The notes under the pieces are model-generated. The model did not search any database. It worked only from the letters and a program-made list of their open reading frames with translations, and was not told the origin of the DNA. A DNA stretch of 64,000 bases from Austropuccinia psidii. Taxonomy: Eukaryota; Basidiomycota; Pucciniomycetes; Pucciniales; Sphaerophragmiaceae. Below are positions 32,612 through 43,897 of this stretch, piece by piece. How positions within the stretch are numbered: the stretch's first letter is position 1; each line of letters opens with the position of its first letter. A program made the position numbers and the translations under genes. The stretch spans positions 26,579,605-26,643,604 of the forward strand of contig JALGQZ010000013.1 in assembly GCA_023105745.1 (NCBI GenBank), given 5' to 3'.

Positions 32612-34255
32612 AAAAAATAATAAAATTTATTGAGTTTTTCCTTTCATTGAGGGTACTTTCAGAGTTTTGACTCTACCCTGGCTCTGTGAGACTTTTAAGC
32701 CCGCCAAGGGGAACATAAAAAAGTGGGCCTCTGCGGAGATTACTTGAAAGCCTGGGGTCGGGAGACACCCTTAGTCAGGTTTCAATACATATTTCAAAGC
32801 TTGAGCTTCCTTAATTAAGTACTTTTTAATTTAAACTGTATTTAAAACAAGAGCTTAACTAATAATCTGTATTATCCGCTTTTTGAGCTCATCCATTTAT
32901 CAAATTGAGGTTTTGTGTACATCTTTCCATCTCTTAATGATACACAGGTATGTAGATTTTTATACTTACTACAAAGCTGTGACTTTGAGAGGGAAATTTC
33001 TACTGTTCCTGAAAAACCTCATACAGCACCAGCACATAGTTGGAATATTTAAATTTTAATATTTGTCTTTGTGTGTGGCTCAGTAATTGTTTTGTGAGCT
33101 AAAATCTTATTTTTTAACTGTTTCATTATGCTTTTTGAGAACTTCATCTGCTTTTGGGTGGGAAGCTATATTATGTTTTGAATAAGGATAAAACTAAAAA
33201 AAATAATCATTTTACTCAAGGTGTAAAACACAACATCATAATCTATTTTTTGGCTCATATTTTTCTAATTGTTTATTTTATATCCAAAAAATATAAGCTT
33301 TTGATGTTTGCTCTTTACTTTGAAAAATTAAAAGTTGATAATATAATATTTTTTTCTCTTCTGAACTTGAAATTAGACTTTAACCCAAATCTTAAAGCAA
33401 ATTTGACTGTTACTCATTTTTGAATCAATCCAATATATTTGTTTACTGTGTTTAATTTTGGATTAATTTAAATGAAACAATTAAGTGGATAGATTTAATC
33501 TTTTGATTAAAAAGAAGAAAAAACTAGAAAATAATATTCTTCTTTATTATTTATAGTGAATCTTCAGATTAATACGAACTATTTATTTTTTACGGATTTT
33601 TCAGTCAAAAAAATATTCATCTACATTTCAGTGCAAATTCTCAGACTTTTACTTATTTTTGAAGAGAGACTTAATTTCTTACTTTACAATTGTAATGAAA
33701 AATAATCTACATTGAAGTAGTGCTTTTTTGCAGAAAAGAGCTCAAAAATTTACTTTAAATAATTTGCTTCATCTTCATACCAAGGAAACATATAAATACA
33801 GAGTTTTTTGGTTTTTTCTTTTTCACAAAGCTCAATAAATTCAATAATCAATATGGCTTAAAAATGAGATTAAATCTTGAAGAGTTCCTACCTCATCTAT
33901 TATTTAATACTAATCCAAAAAATTGATTTGAAAAATGAATACAAAATTTGAGACTATTATACGTTTTGAATTTTGACTCAAAGTAAAATAAAAAAAATTC
34001 TAAAAAAAAAATATTTATTTCCAATTTATGTTTTTCTCAGATTTAATTAATCCGATTTATTTTATATAATTAAGAAGTTAATCAAGCTTAATTGAAAAAA
34101 TATTTAATCATATATTTCAATATTGATCTCTATGGGTATATTTATTTTAAGGGGACTTCAAGTAATTAGGTGTCCAGTAAAAAGTAAGAAGTTTCTTATA
34201 TATTTAATTTTAATTTATAATTATTAATAAAAACTGCCTAAATAATCTCCTCAAG
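32612..34255. other. AT-rich stretch, no supported feature
   Basis: I see no convincing coding, repeat boundary or RNA gene. Open frames here (for example 33154-33423) are short, Lys/Ile/Phe-rich and lack any recognisable motif. Confidence 0.5.
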
Positions 34256-36100
34256 TGTATGCCTCTGAGTTATATATGACATACCCATAAGACCACAAAT
34301 AATATTTTATAAATTTGATTCAGTCAATAAATTAATTTCGAAATTATCTCAAGAAAAAAAATTAAAAATGACCCTATCTTCATTTTTGTTGAAAAAGCTA
34401 TAAATCTTATGTCGTTGTTGGATTATCCACCAAAAATAACGCAGTGTGAACCCATAGGGTGTTATACCAAAAATTAGCTCTTTTTCCTGTTATTTGAAGA
34501 CCTATGAATATTAAATAACACTTATAAAATCATACAAATTTCTGATAAATCTTTTTGAATTGCTAATTTCAACTACAGCTCAAAGCCAAATGAGGCTTAT
34601 TCAAACTTACAAAAATCATTTTAAGACCATTTTTTTGTGTTTAGTTAATTGATTTTCCAAATATTTTCTATACAGAATGCAAATCCTGTGTCAACTCAAT
34701 TCAAATTGACTTAAATCCATGGTAGGGCTTCAGATAGATAAACTGGAAAAATCCATGAAAAGGGGGGGAAGGGAAAAATGGGAGAAGGTTTCAGTGAACC
34801 TAGCCTTTGGCATCTGAAAGAACCTAAATTAGGTTTCCCTTCTGTATTAAATCATTTTCAACCTTATTTAAGCTTTGATATTAGAAATTGATTTAGTACC
34901 AAAGCCTAAAAGGGTTTATCCTTCATCTGAAAAGGAATTAAAACATTCCAAATGATAAATCCCATCATACAGGCTTGTAATCAAGGATGAAAGAGCTTTT
35001 AGAGCTTAGTGAAGTTTAAATAATCTTGAAATAATAAAAACATTATCAGAACTTAATTTTGGTTCATATTGCCATTTTTTATGTGAAAATAAGAAACTTC
35101 AAAATTCATAGAAAACGTATTTCTCAATGGATTTACTTGCATTTTTTAGAAGCTTACCATTTCATTTTATTTGTGTATAAATTTAAATTATTTTTTATTT
35201 AACCTTGAAAATACCCTGTTTAAGTTTTCTGAAAGAAAATCAATATTTATTTACAAATTAATTGTAAATCTTCATAAAACAAATTTTTCTTGAAACTTTA
35301 TTTTTAAGATATTAATAAAATAACCTTCAAAATTAATTAATAATTTTCTATTATAGCACAAAAAGAATAATCAATAATCAAGTTTGACGTTACTTGGAGC
35401 TAAGCATAACACCTGTAGCTTAAATTGTAATTAAAAATTGAGAATGCTTAAGTTAAAACTAAAATTTTAATTATTTTTTATTCATTTTTGTTCAGTACCC
35501 GCCCTATGAAAGAATTTTTAATAAAATATAAGCTTCCTTGAGGCATAAAAAGAGCCTTTACATTGCTGTTTGTTTTTTTATCAATCAGTACAATCAAATA
35601 TTTCAAACAATAATATTTTATTGATAAAATCTCATATTATTATAAATAATCCCTTAGTGTTTTACTCCTTATACTGGCTATGAATAATGAATCGAAACCT
35701 TAGAATTTTATAATATTTGTATAATATTCAACAATTGTTTTATTATTTGAAATCTTGTTTGAAGATATTTTTCAGAATCCGCCAATCCTCTAAAAATCTC
35801 TTAATTCTTAATCTTGGTGTTTTCTTACTTATTTTTACTATTTTATAATTTTTTCTGACCTTTTTTGGTGTTTTTTATTAAATAATAACTTATAAGTGAG
35901 TTTTCCACAAATATTCTATTTTTTGAACTTATTGTTGCTGTTTTCTATAAAATTATTTTTATAATTATTATCACACAGTTTTTTATAATAATTTATTTAT
36001 TAATACCATTTTCTATTACTTATAGCTTGATTTTTTCATTTTGAATAAATATAATTTTCTCTGGTAGAGGTTTTCTGTTCTTATTTGTATAATTTTCAGT
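34256..36100 (+). repeat. Old LTR relic of the Gypsy-A/C family
   Basis: TGTATGCCTCTGAG...CATACCCATAAGACCACAAAT matches the start of the Gypsy-A/C LTR with about 12 changes in 45 bp. A GGATTATCCACC and a G-rich block (near 34765) sit where the LTR has GGATTCCTCAT and GGGGGGAAAAGG. The right end is uncertain; 36100 is set from the family length. It is much more AT-rich than the young copies. Confidence 0.55.
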
Positions 36101-38344
36101 GACATATAATAATAATAGAACAATTATAGTATCATTATATATAGTTATCATAGATTTTATCAATAAATTGTTTAATAATATTAATTTTCTTAATATTTAT
36201 AATAGTTATAGTTGAATTTGTGGCTATAATATAAAATCATATCTTTTTTCTATTTCAGGAGAGTTATAGTAGTAATATTGAGGGCTTAATAGACAAAGCT
36301 TATAATAAGATATAAATTCATTTTCTTTTTATATTATTAAGAAATCTCAAATATCTCTTAATTTTGCATAATATTTTTGTTTCAATAAATTTTTAAATTT
36401 CAAAATAAGAGATTGAATAAATTCTTGAGTCTGTTTTTTATGGGTACTTTTAAAAATTGATTTATTGTTGGAAAAAAAATTGAAACAAAAAAAAATCCAA
36501 GCCTTCCCATCTCTCTTGGAAAGTAGTAATATTTTGAATTAAAACTTCATTTTTCTTATTGGATATTTATTTGTTGATTATTATCAATAGAAATACTTTT
36601 TTCATAAAAATATATCTAAATTTAATAAGCCATTATTGAATAGATCAATAACTTCTTATAGAGTTAGAATTGAAATTATCTTTCAGAAATCACCTGATAT
36701 ATATTATTAAGTTTGAAAATTTATTCTGTCATTTAAGCCAAATCATTTTTCCTTTGAAGGTTTCATTGTAAATTTTTTCTCCCCTCCCATGAATTGAGGA
36801 AATTCTGAATGATTCCGCTTATTATGATCAAAGAATTGGTTTTATTGAATAAAAATATTTTTTTTTCTTTCCTTGGAATCAAAAATAAATAAATTATGAA
36901 AATGAAACTTAATAAACATGAAAGTATACATAGCTCTTATATACACCAATATTAAAAGCTTAAGCCTGATATTTTATGGGGATATTTTCATTTGATAATT
37001 CCTAATATTTTATCGTTTTAAATTTATTTGGTTCTCCTTTCTTTTATTTAAGATATTACTCAATTCTAGATATTCATACTTCTCAATGATAAATTCAATA
37101 TTCAGAAATTCATAATGAAAGTTGAAGTTACTAGAAATATTTCACTTCAATTGATTTTAATGAATTATTTTTTTTCTTTTCTATTACTTATTCTTCCATA
37201 TATTTCATTTTTAATATAAGAATAAAATAATGAGTCATTATCATTAATATAAAAATAGGATATATTTAAGATCTTGCAGTAAGATTTGAATGTATTGGAT
37301 TTCAATAAAAAAGAAAAATCTTTAAAATTACACAAATAATATCAGGCTATTTGTTTATGAAGAGAAAATGGGAAACTTAATATTGTGGAATAACATTTTT
37401 CTATAAAAGCACAAATTATTGAGAAATTCAAATTAATTTATTTAATTCTTGTAATTGAGAAAAAATAGTATATATGAAATTTCTTAATCTATCTTCAATC
37501 ATGACAATATATAATATCCTATTTAACCCTTGAAATAGGATAAAGAGGATTTAGGCTCATAATTTTCACAGGGAAATGGTTGCAAAAAGAATCTACCTTA
37601 TTCCAAATGAAAAAATTGATTAAGCTACAACAGATTCTCTCCATATATATATTGTTAAATATGCAAATTTGAAGCCAGTAATTTTCCTTTTTCAAGAACT
37701 ATGATATAAGAAAAATGACATTTTTTATCAAGATTATACTCAAAATTTATTCTCCTTTCATTAATCCAGTTAAAATTTGGAACCTAGATCTGTTTTGTGT
37801 GTTTGGATTAAATTTGTAATAATGAGATTCCTTCTTCTTTTCATAAATTATTTATCAAGTTAATTATTCACAGGAAAGAACGCAAATAGATTTTAGGCTT
37901 TATGAATGTTTCAATATTATTCTAAGGATTATTTCTTAGATAAGTGGCAAAAATATTTTTGGTAGTATTGTCATAAACAATGAAATAAAAAATCATGAGA
38001 TAAACAGTCCAGAATTTCAGTAATATGAATATATATAATAAACTACTCTAATTTGTCAATAGATAGTGATTTTCATGATTAAAATCAATTAAAACTCATT
38101 TTCAATAGGTCACGAAGTTCAAGTTTTAGATTAGTATCATTTCATCTTCAAAATGAATTGTTTGCGCATAGTAAAGTGTATGTTAATATTTGATGAAAAT
38201 ATATTAAAAGGTATTATCTTTACATTATTTTCAAATTTTTATAGTTATTCAATCATTAATTCTATAATAATTAATGTGGAATTTTATCTTCAGAAATTCA
38301 TAATCACATAGCCTTTTACTGAAGATAATTTACCTTAACAAAGC
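36101..38344. other. AT-rich stretch, no supported feature
   Basis: The sequence is dominated by A/T runs, with almost no CpG and no open frame of note. It could be older transposon residue, but I cannot tie it to a family. Confidence 0.5.
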
Positions 38345-40174
38345 TGTGAGCCTTAGAGGTAATTTCATATACCCAAAAGACCACAAATATAAAAAATAAC
38401 ATATTAATATAAATAAAATAAATTTATTTATATTATTAAAATAAAAATCAAAATATAAATATAAAACTATATTAAAAATAAAAGATTAATTATAATTTAA
38501 AAATAAAAAATACATTAAATTTTGTAAATATAAAATTACATTTATACTTGAAAAAATTAAGTAAAAATGAAATTTTAACAAAATTGTGAAAAAATAAATA
38601 AATTTGGAAAAAAGTTAAATAAAATTTATTATAACTTTTTATCCAATAAATAAACATATAAAATTTATTTCACCATTGGATTCCTCATAAAAAATCAGGT
38701 GGGGTCACCTCTGAGTGAAATTCTTGTAACTCAACTCTAAATAAGCTTAAATTAAGTTTTTAGTATTTTCAATACAAAAGTTGAAAATCCTCAAAAACCT
38801 TAATTTAATTCACACCACATGTGGTGTTAACCATCAATTTTTATGTTAAAATTGAGGTGTTGTGTTTAGTTTAGAAGTTATGAGGAATTGAAGTATTTTC
38901 AATTGAATTCAATTGAAATGTCAAAATGTGCGCGTGTATTACATAAGTGAACTTTGATTTACATATGAGGTGTCAATTATTACTGTATTATACTGTACAA
39001 TTGAATTGAATTACATATGTAAATTATAAGTATAATACATGATGAGGAATTAAAGGAAAAATAAATTGGAAAGATTAAATTTGGGGGGAAAAGGAACTCC
39101 AGCTCTAAGGGGGAGCTAGACCCCCAAAATCCTTGCTGACAGGCGTGGGATGTCAAAATTCACGCAAAAGTTCATCACTTTTGGCCTGGAATTGAGTCAC
39201 AGGGTCTGTGGACTCAATTGATTATGAGGTTTTGATACCAACTGGGGTAGTTTTAGCTGTTGCCAAGAAGGTAAAACTACCCTTAAGATAAAACAACCAT
39301 AGTAAAAACAGTTTTAACTGGTTTCTACGCCTCTTACACACATTCTGACGTGTTTTGAAGGCTCTAGGTCTGGTATTGCTATAGTAATGGCTGATTTAAG
39401 GGTCTAAAATGGCTAAAAATGGCTTAAACCAGCCCTTTTTTGGTCTAAACCAGGGTTCAATGATGCCATAATTGGCTTTTCTGTTGTCAGACTGTTTTTC
39501 ACGACTGACAAGAGTAAATTTTACTTTTGGAGTAAGAGAATTGATGGCTATAAAAGAATGTCTTCTTTGCCCCACTTTTCTCTTCATGTTAGAATCTTTT
39601 CCTTTTATTAATTAGTTTAAACACTGTTAAACCAATCAATCAAAGATTCCAACCACCACTTTTAAATCATTTTAATCCTTTTAACCACGTGAAAAAATCA
39701 TTATAATCATTGTTTGTAACTCTTATAATCATTTTTACCCCTGAACCACCCCAAAAGTGAATTAAAGCATCTTTCATCACTGTAAACTTTGTCACTTTGT
39801 TTCCAAATTCACTCTGGTCACTTTTGGGCGTGTTTTCTCTTTAATATTCTTTTTAAAGACTTTGTTCTTTAATTAATTGCTTGCAGTTCTTTGCTCAATT
39901 AATTCCAATTGAAATTGCTCTTGAAGAAATTTCTTTTGTAGTCTTAAAATATCTCTTGTAGAGTATTTTTTAGATAAATTTTTATTGTTGGTAAAACAAT
40001 AAATTTTTATAATATTATTGTTTTATACTAATAAAGTTATAAACAATAAAATTGGCGTGTTTTCTCTTAAAAATAATATTTCATACTATTTTTAATTGAA
40101 TTTTACCTTATACAAATTTTGAGGACAGGAAAAGTACTTGATTTTTAATCAAAGTTTCATATCCACACCTTACA
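38345..40174 (+). repeat. Gypsy-C 5' LTR
   Basis: TGTGAGCC...CACACCTTACA. The TATA box is at 39549-39555, with an upstream 11-bp-stem hairpin at 39245-39282. About ten CpGs sit between 38930 and 40060, several in a CGTG context. GGCGTGTTTTCTCTT occurs twice (near 39828 and 40054). Confidence 0.96.
39549..39555 (+). promoter_or_regulatory. TATA box of Gypsy-C 5' LTR
   Basis: TATAAAA in GGCTATAAAAG is followed by a pyrimidine-rich start region at about 39570-39605. It is the best promoter candidate for the element RNA. Confidence 0.75.
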
Positions 40175-40192
40175 TTTGGGGGCCCAGCCGTG
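40175..40192 (+). promoter_or_regulatory. Gypsy-C primer-binding site
   Basis: TTTGGGGGCCCAGCCGTG directly follows the LTR, identical to Gypsy-A. Confidence 0.65.
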
Positions 40193-40378
40193 ATATTTTA
40201 CCTGTGACATATCTTTTTTACTCTTTGCAAATCTTTTTTCTTATATTGAAAAATTTAAAAACATATAAAAAATACTTATAATTCAAAAAATCCATAAAAA
40301 ATAACTTTTTTTTTCATATTATAAGTGAGGCTTATATTTTTATTTCTTTTTTGAAATAACCTTTTTTTACTTAATTAA

Positions 40379-41297
40379 TTGGCTTTTTCATTAATTTTAG
40401 TGTCTGACAACGTGGTAAGACAAGAAAACATTGAAACAGCCTCAACAGTAACCAGCATTATCCCTGCCAGTACTGTTAATTCTGATCATAATAGCACTGT
40501 TATTGTGACTCAAAATAACCAGCCTGAACCAATATCTTCTGAATTGATTAACTTGGACATAAGTAATACCCTTCAGAAAGCTAAAAATTTGGCCAATAGT
40601 AAGTTTTTGACATAAAAATACTATTTTAAGCCTTTTTTTTTAACCATAATTATGCCTTCAACCAGATCAGGAGCCAGCTACAACCCCTCAAGCAGCTCCC
40701 AAAAAGGTAATAGACGTGATTATGGCAGAGGCCAATCAGGTACAGAAGGAAAAGGGTCAGTTGATGACTTCCAAACAACTAAATTGGGTCATTCTGAAGC
40801 TGATAATACCATTTTACCTTCAAAAAGAGCTGACACCGCCACAACAAGCCTCTGTGGACATATACAAAGCCAGCCACAGTGCATACAACAATGCACTCCA
40901 ATTCAAGGAGTACCAGATCCTTGCAGACCTATGGAAGAATTGCATGAATTCTTACCTGACAGTAAGAAAATTCTTGGGCCATCCCAACACTTGCAAATTG
41001 CTCAATGGATGGCATCCATTGATGGAGAAGAAAAACATGATGCTTTTGACACTAGAATGGAGGAAAAACAACCCTCCACCACCCAAACCAGTGGCCAGCA
41101 ACAGCAATTCCAACGTGAAAAAGCAGCCACAAACTCCAAACAAGGGCAAAGGGAAGGCACCAGCCCCAAAACCTTACAGCCAGGGCTACAGAATCCCAAA
41201 GATTCAGCAGGATGCCATGGAAAATGTATTTCAGATGGCCAGAACCATGATGGAATTACAGAAGAAGGAGGAAGCCAGATTAAGGTTCCAGAAATGA
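40379..41297 (+). CDS. Gypsy-C ORF0 (spliced upstream protein)
   Basis: Exon 1 (open from 40379, ends 40598) and exon 2 (40666-41297) join in phase 1 over a 67-nt intron. The ATG of Gypsy-A is GTG here (40412-40414), so the start is lost or supplied by a further upstream exon; TTTTAG just before could be another acceptor. Exon 2 is intact: VIMAEANQ, a helix-rich centre (PPQQASVDIYKASHSAYNNALQ split by aromatic residues), a Pro/Lys-rich segment and a C-terminal helix (FQMARTMMELQKKEEARLR). Its TGA overlaps the ATG of the downstream gag (ATGA, 41294-41297). The function is unknown. The basic segment suggests nucleic-acid binding, as inference only. Confidence 0.72.
40599..40665 (+). other. Predicted intron in Gypsy-C 5' region
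   Basis: GTAAGT...CAACCAG, 67 nt. It carries the ATG (40652) of the overlapping long frame 14 nt before the splice acceptor. Confidence 0.72.
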
Positions 41298-43504
41298 TTT
41301 CTGACATATTTGATTCCATCCCAGAGTTGTATAATGCTATAAATGACGTGAAAAAACATCTTTCTGATAAAAATGAAACCATTTGTAACAACATTAAAAC
41401 AAACAACCTGAGTCTGTGCCAAATTAATGAAACACTTATGTGTTTTGAAAAAGTTTTAAGAACAATTAAAAATTCCAATAATGATAATTCTTCTAATAAA
41501 ATAAATGAACAATCTGCCATTATTAAAGAATTAACAGATAAATATTCTAAATTCAATATTGATGACATAATTGAAACAAGAATTAAACAAGCCATAAATA
41601 TTATCAAAACAGATAACAAGAAAGTCCTTGATGACATTTCAAATTCATTTACTGAAGTAAAGACATATACCATTGCCTTGAAAAAGTGTTTTGATGCTTC
41701 ACAAGAAGAAGTATCAAAATTATCAATGAAATTGAATCAAGTCACTGCTGATAATACAAGACAAACAGAGTTATGGCAAGAACTTACACATAAAGAAGAC
41801 ATGTATAAAATTGAAGTAATAAATTTAATACAAAGCTTCCAACATGAATACAGAAATTCCCAAAGGTGTAGCAACAGTAAAATGAATGACATTGAACAAA
41901 TACTGAACACCTTACCAAGAATGTCTACACCTCTAAATCAAAATGAGGGCACAAGAATTCCAAATCCACAAGTATTGGATCCTGATAATTCACAATTAAA
42001 AAATGAATTATCCACTTCTTTTCATAACTTGGAACCATCAATGGGCCAAGCACTCTTGAAAGAAGTTCCAAAACTTAAAGAATGGCCTCACTTCAGTGGT
42101 GAAGGAGAGTATGACCATATGGAATTCATTAGAGGTATTAACATGATCAAAGAGGATTTTGAATTACCAGACAGATTGGTAACAGCCAGGTTTAACACCT
42201 TGTTTACCAGATCAGCTCACAGATGGTACATCAAAATAAGACAAGCACATGGACACCAGAGTTGGACTTGGTGGAAAACCCAAATCATCAACAAATGGGC
42301 AAATGATGCTTGGAGGTTTAAAGTTGAAACAGCCTTTGAATCTGCCAAATTTAATGCTGATAAAGACAAAGCTTTACCATTGTTTTGCCAACAAAAGGAC
42401 AGATTAACAGCATTATATCCTGACATGTCAGAATTTATGATCCATAGAAAAATTCTGAGACAATGTGGAGGTGACTTAGAGCATGCTGTCAAAAGCAGGA
42501 CTACTGAACAATCTTCAGCAGAAGATATTATCAATATACTAGAAGAAGTAACCACCAGAACCAAAATTGGTTCTAGTAGGGTGAATCTCAAAACAAGGTT
42601 TAATACACCTTGGAAAGATTCTGTGGACAAAAACCCCAAAGAAAATTCTAGTAATATTAAATATAAATCTGCAGATACAGTCAGAAAATGCCATATTTGC
42701 CAAAGCACCACCCATTTAGCCAATGCATGTCCAAAGAGGGGGAAAATCAATGAAATTGACATTGAAAAGGAACCAGATGTTGAAAAAGAAGACATAATTG
42801 AAGACAATTCAGATGATAAGTCATCCATATTTTCTGAATCTTCAAAAGATATAGAAAATATCAATGCCACTTTTGACATCATGGAATCTTATTCCCACTT
42901 ACCACAATTGAGCAATGGTCAAGTTGATTTATCAAAAGTTCAAGATGCACAACTTATGAAGACAAAACCAAACAGAGGAAAAGGTTATACAGCTGGTAAC
43001 TCCTGTATAACAGAAGTGGTGATTGACAACAAGCCCACTAAACTTTTGCTTGACACAGGAGCCTTCTGCTCTTGTGTTGGAAAATCTTTTCTTAAGACTT
43101 GTGTACCAAATTTTGAAGACCAATTGTTACCAATTGATGGTATAAAATTCAACAGTGCAAGTAACCCAATGAAAGCATTAGGAATCTTTGAGACAAATGT
43201 CATATTCCCACACATAAATGGGAATTTAAGGATCACAGTTGAATTTGTTGTTATGGAAAATTGCTCTAGTACCCATTTTATATTGGGAAATGACTATTTA
43301 ATCATGTATGGGATAGATTTACATAATAACAAAGACAGATACTTTACAATTGGGGACAATAAGCGCCAGAAATTTGCCTTTTTACCATTTAAAAGACAAA
43401 TTACAGTAAACAAAGTATCACCAGTCAACTTAGAGTTAGAGAAATTCAAGTCTGAACAGTTAAATGAGGCTGAAATAAGCCTTCATCTGACTGATAAACA
43501 ATAA
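40652..43504 (+). pseudogene. Gypsy-C Gag-protease long frame
   Basis: It is 950 codons from the intronic ATG. Residues 1-214 overlap ORF0 and are low-complexity (Ser, Gln, Thr-rich). An internal ATG at 41294 starts the better conserved part: a long coiled-coil region (residues about 215-430), a capsid-like Retrotrans_gag region (about 470-650) and a CCHC knuckle at C680, C683, H688, C693. An acidic Ser-rich linker and the aspartic protease with D801-T802-G803-A804 follow. The frame stops at TAA 43502-43504, where Gypsy-A has GAA, so Gag is separated from polymerase in this copy. Gag and protease themselves look intact. Confidence 0.88.
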
Positions 43505-43897
43505 AATGAACTTTCTTCCCTTTTGTATGACCACAGAGGAGCATTTGCTACAGACAAAGAACCCCTGGGAGCAATTATTGGTCATGAAGTTGACATCATT
43601 CTTAACATTGAGAGACCTTATCCACCACTCTTAAGAAGACCTGCTTATCCAGCAAGTCCAAAATCAAGAGAAGCTCTAGAAATTCATATCAAAGAACTTC
43701 TAGACCTTGGTGTAATAAGAAAAGTAGGCCACAATGAGGAAGTAGAAATAACTACACCAGTTATAGTGGCGTGGCATAATGGAAAATCCAGAATGGTTGG
43801 GGACTTTAGAGCTCTGAACACTTACACTGTCCCAGACAGATACCCTATACCAAAAATCCAAATTGTGTTACTCAAATATCTCAAGCAGTGTATATAA
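43505..43897 (+). pseudogene. Gypsy-C reverse transcriptase N-terminus
   Basis: This continues the same frame past the [46 protein letters not shown] 1-nt deletion near 43867 (ATTGTGTTACTC against ATTGCCCTTACTC in Gypsy-A) then shifts to the next frame. Confidence 0.88.

Noticed and set aside
30769..32780. Possible hAT terminal repeats near GGTTCGGCCCG (30769) and GGGTCGGGAGACACCC (32757)
   Set aside because: The two ends do not pair well enough, and no 8-bp duplication was found.
33154..33423. An 89-codon open frame
   Set aside because: Composition follows the AT-rich background and no motif is visible.
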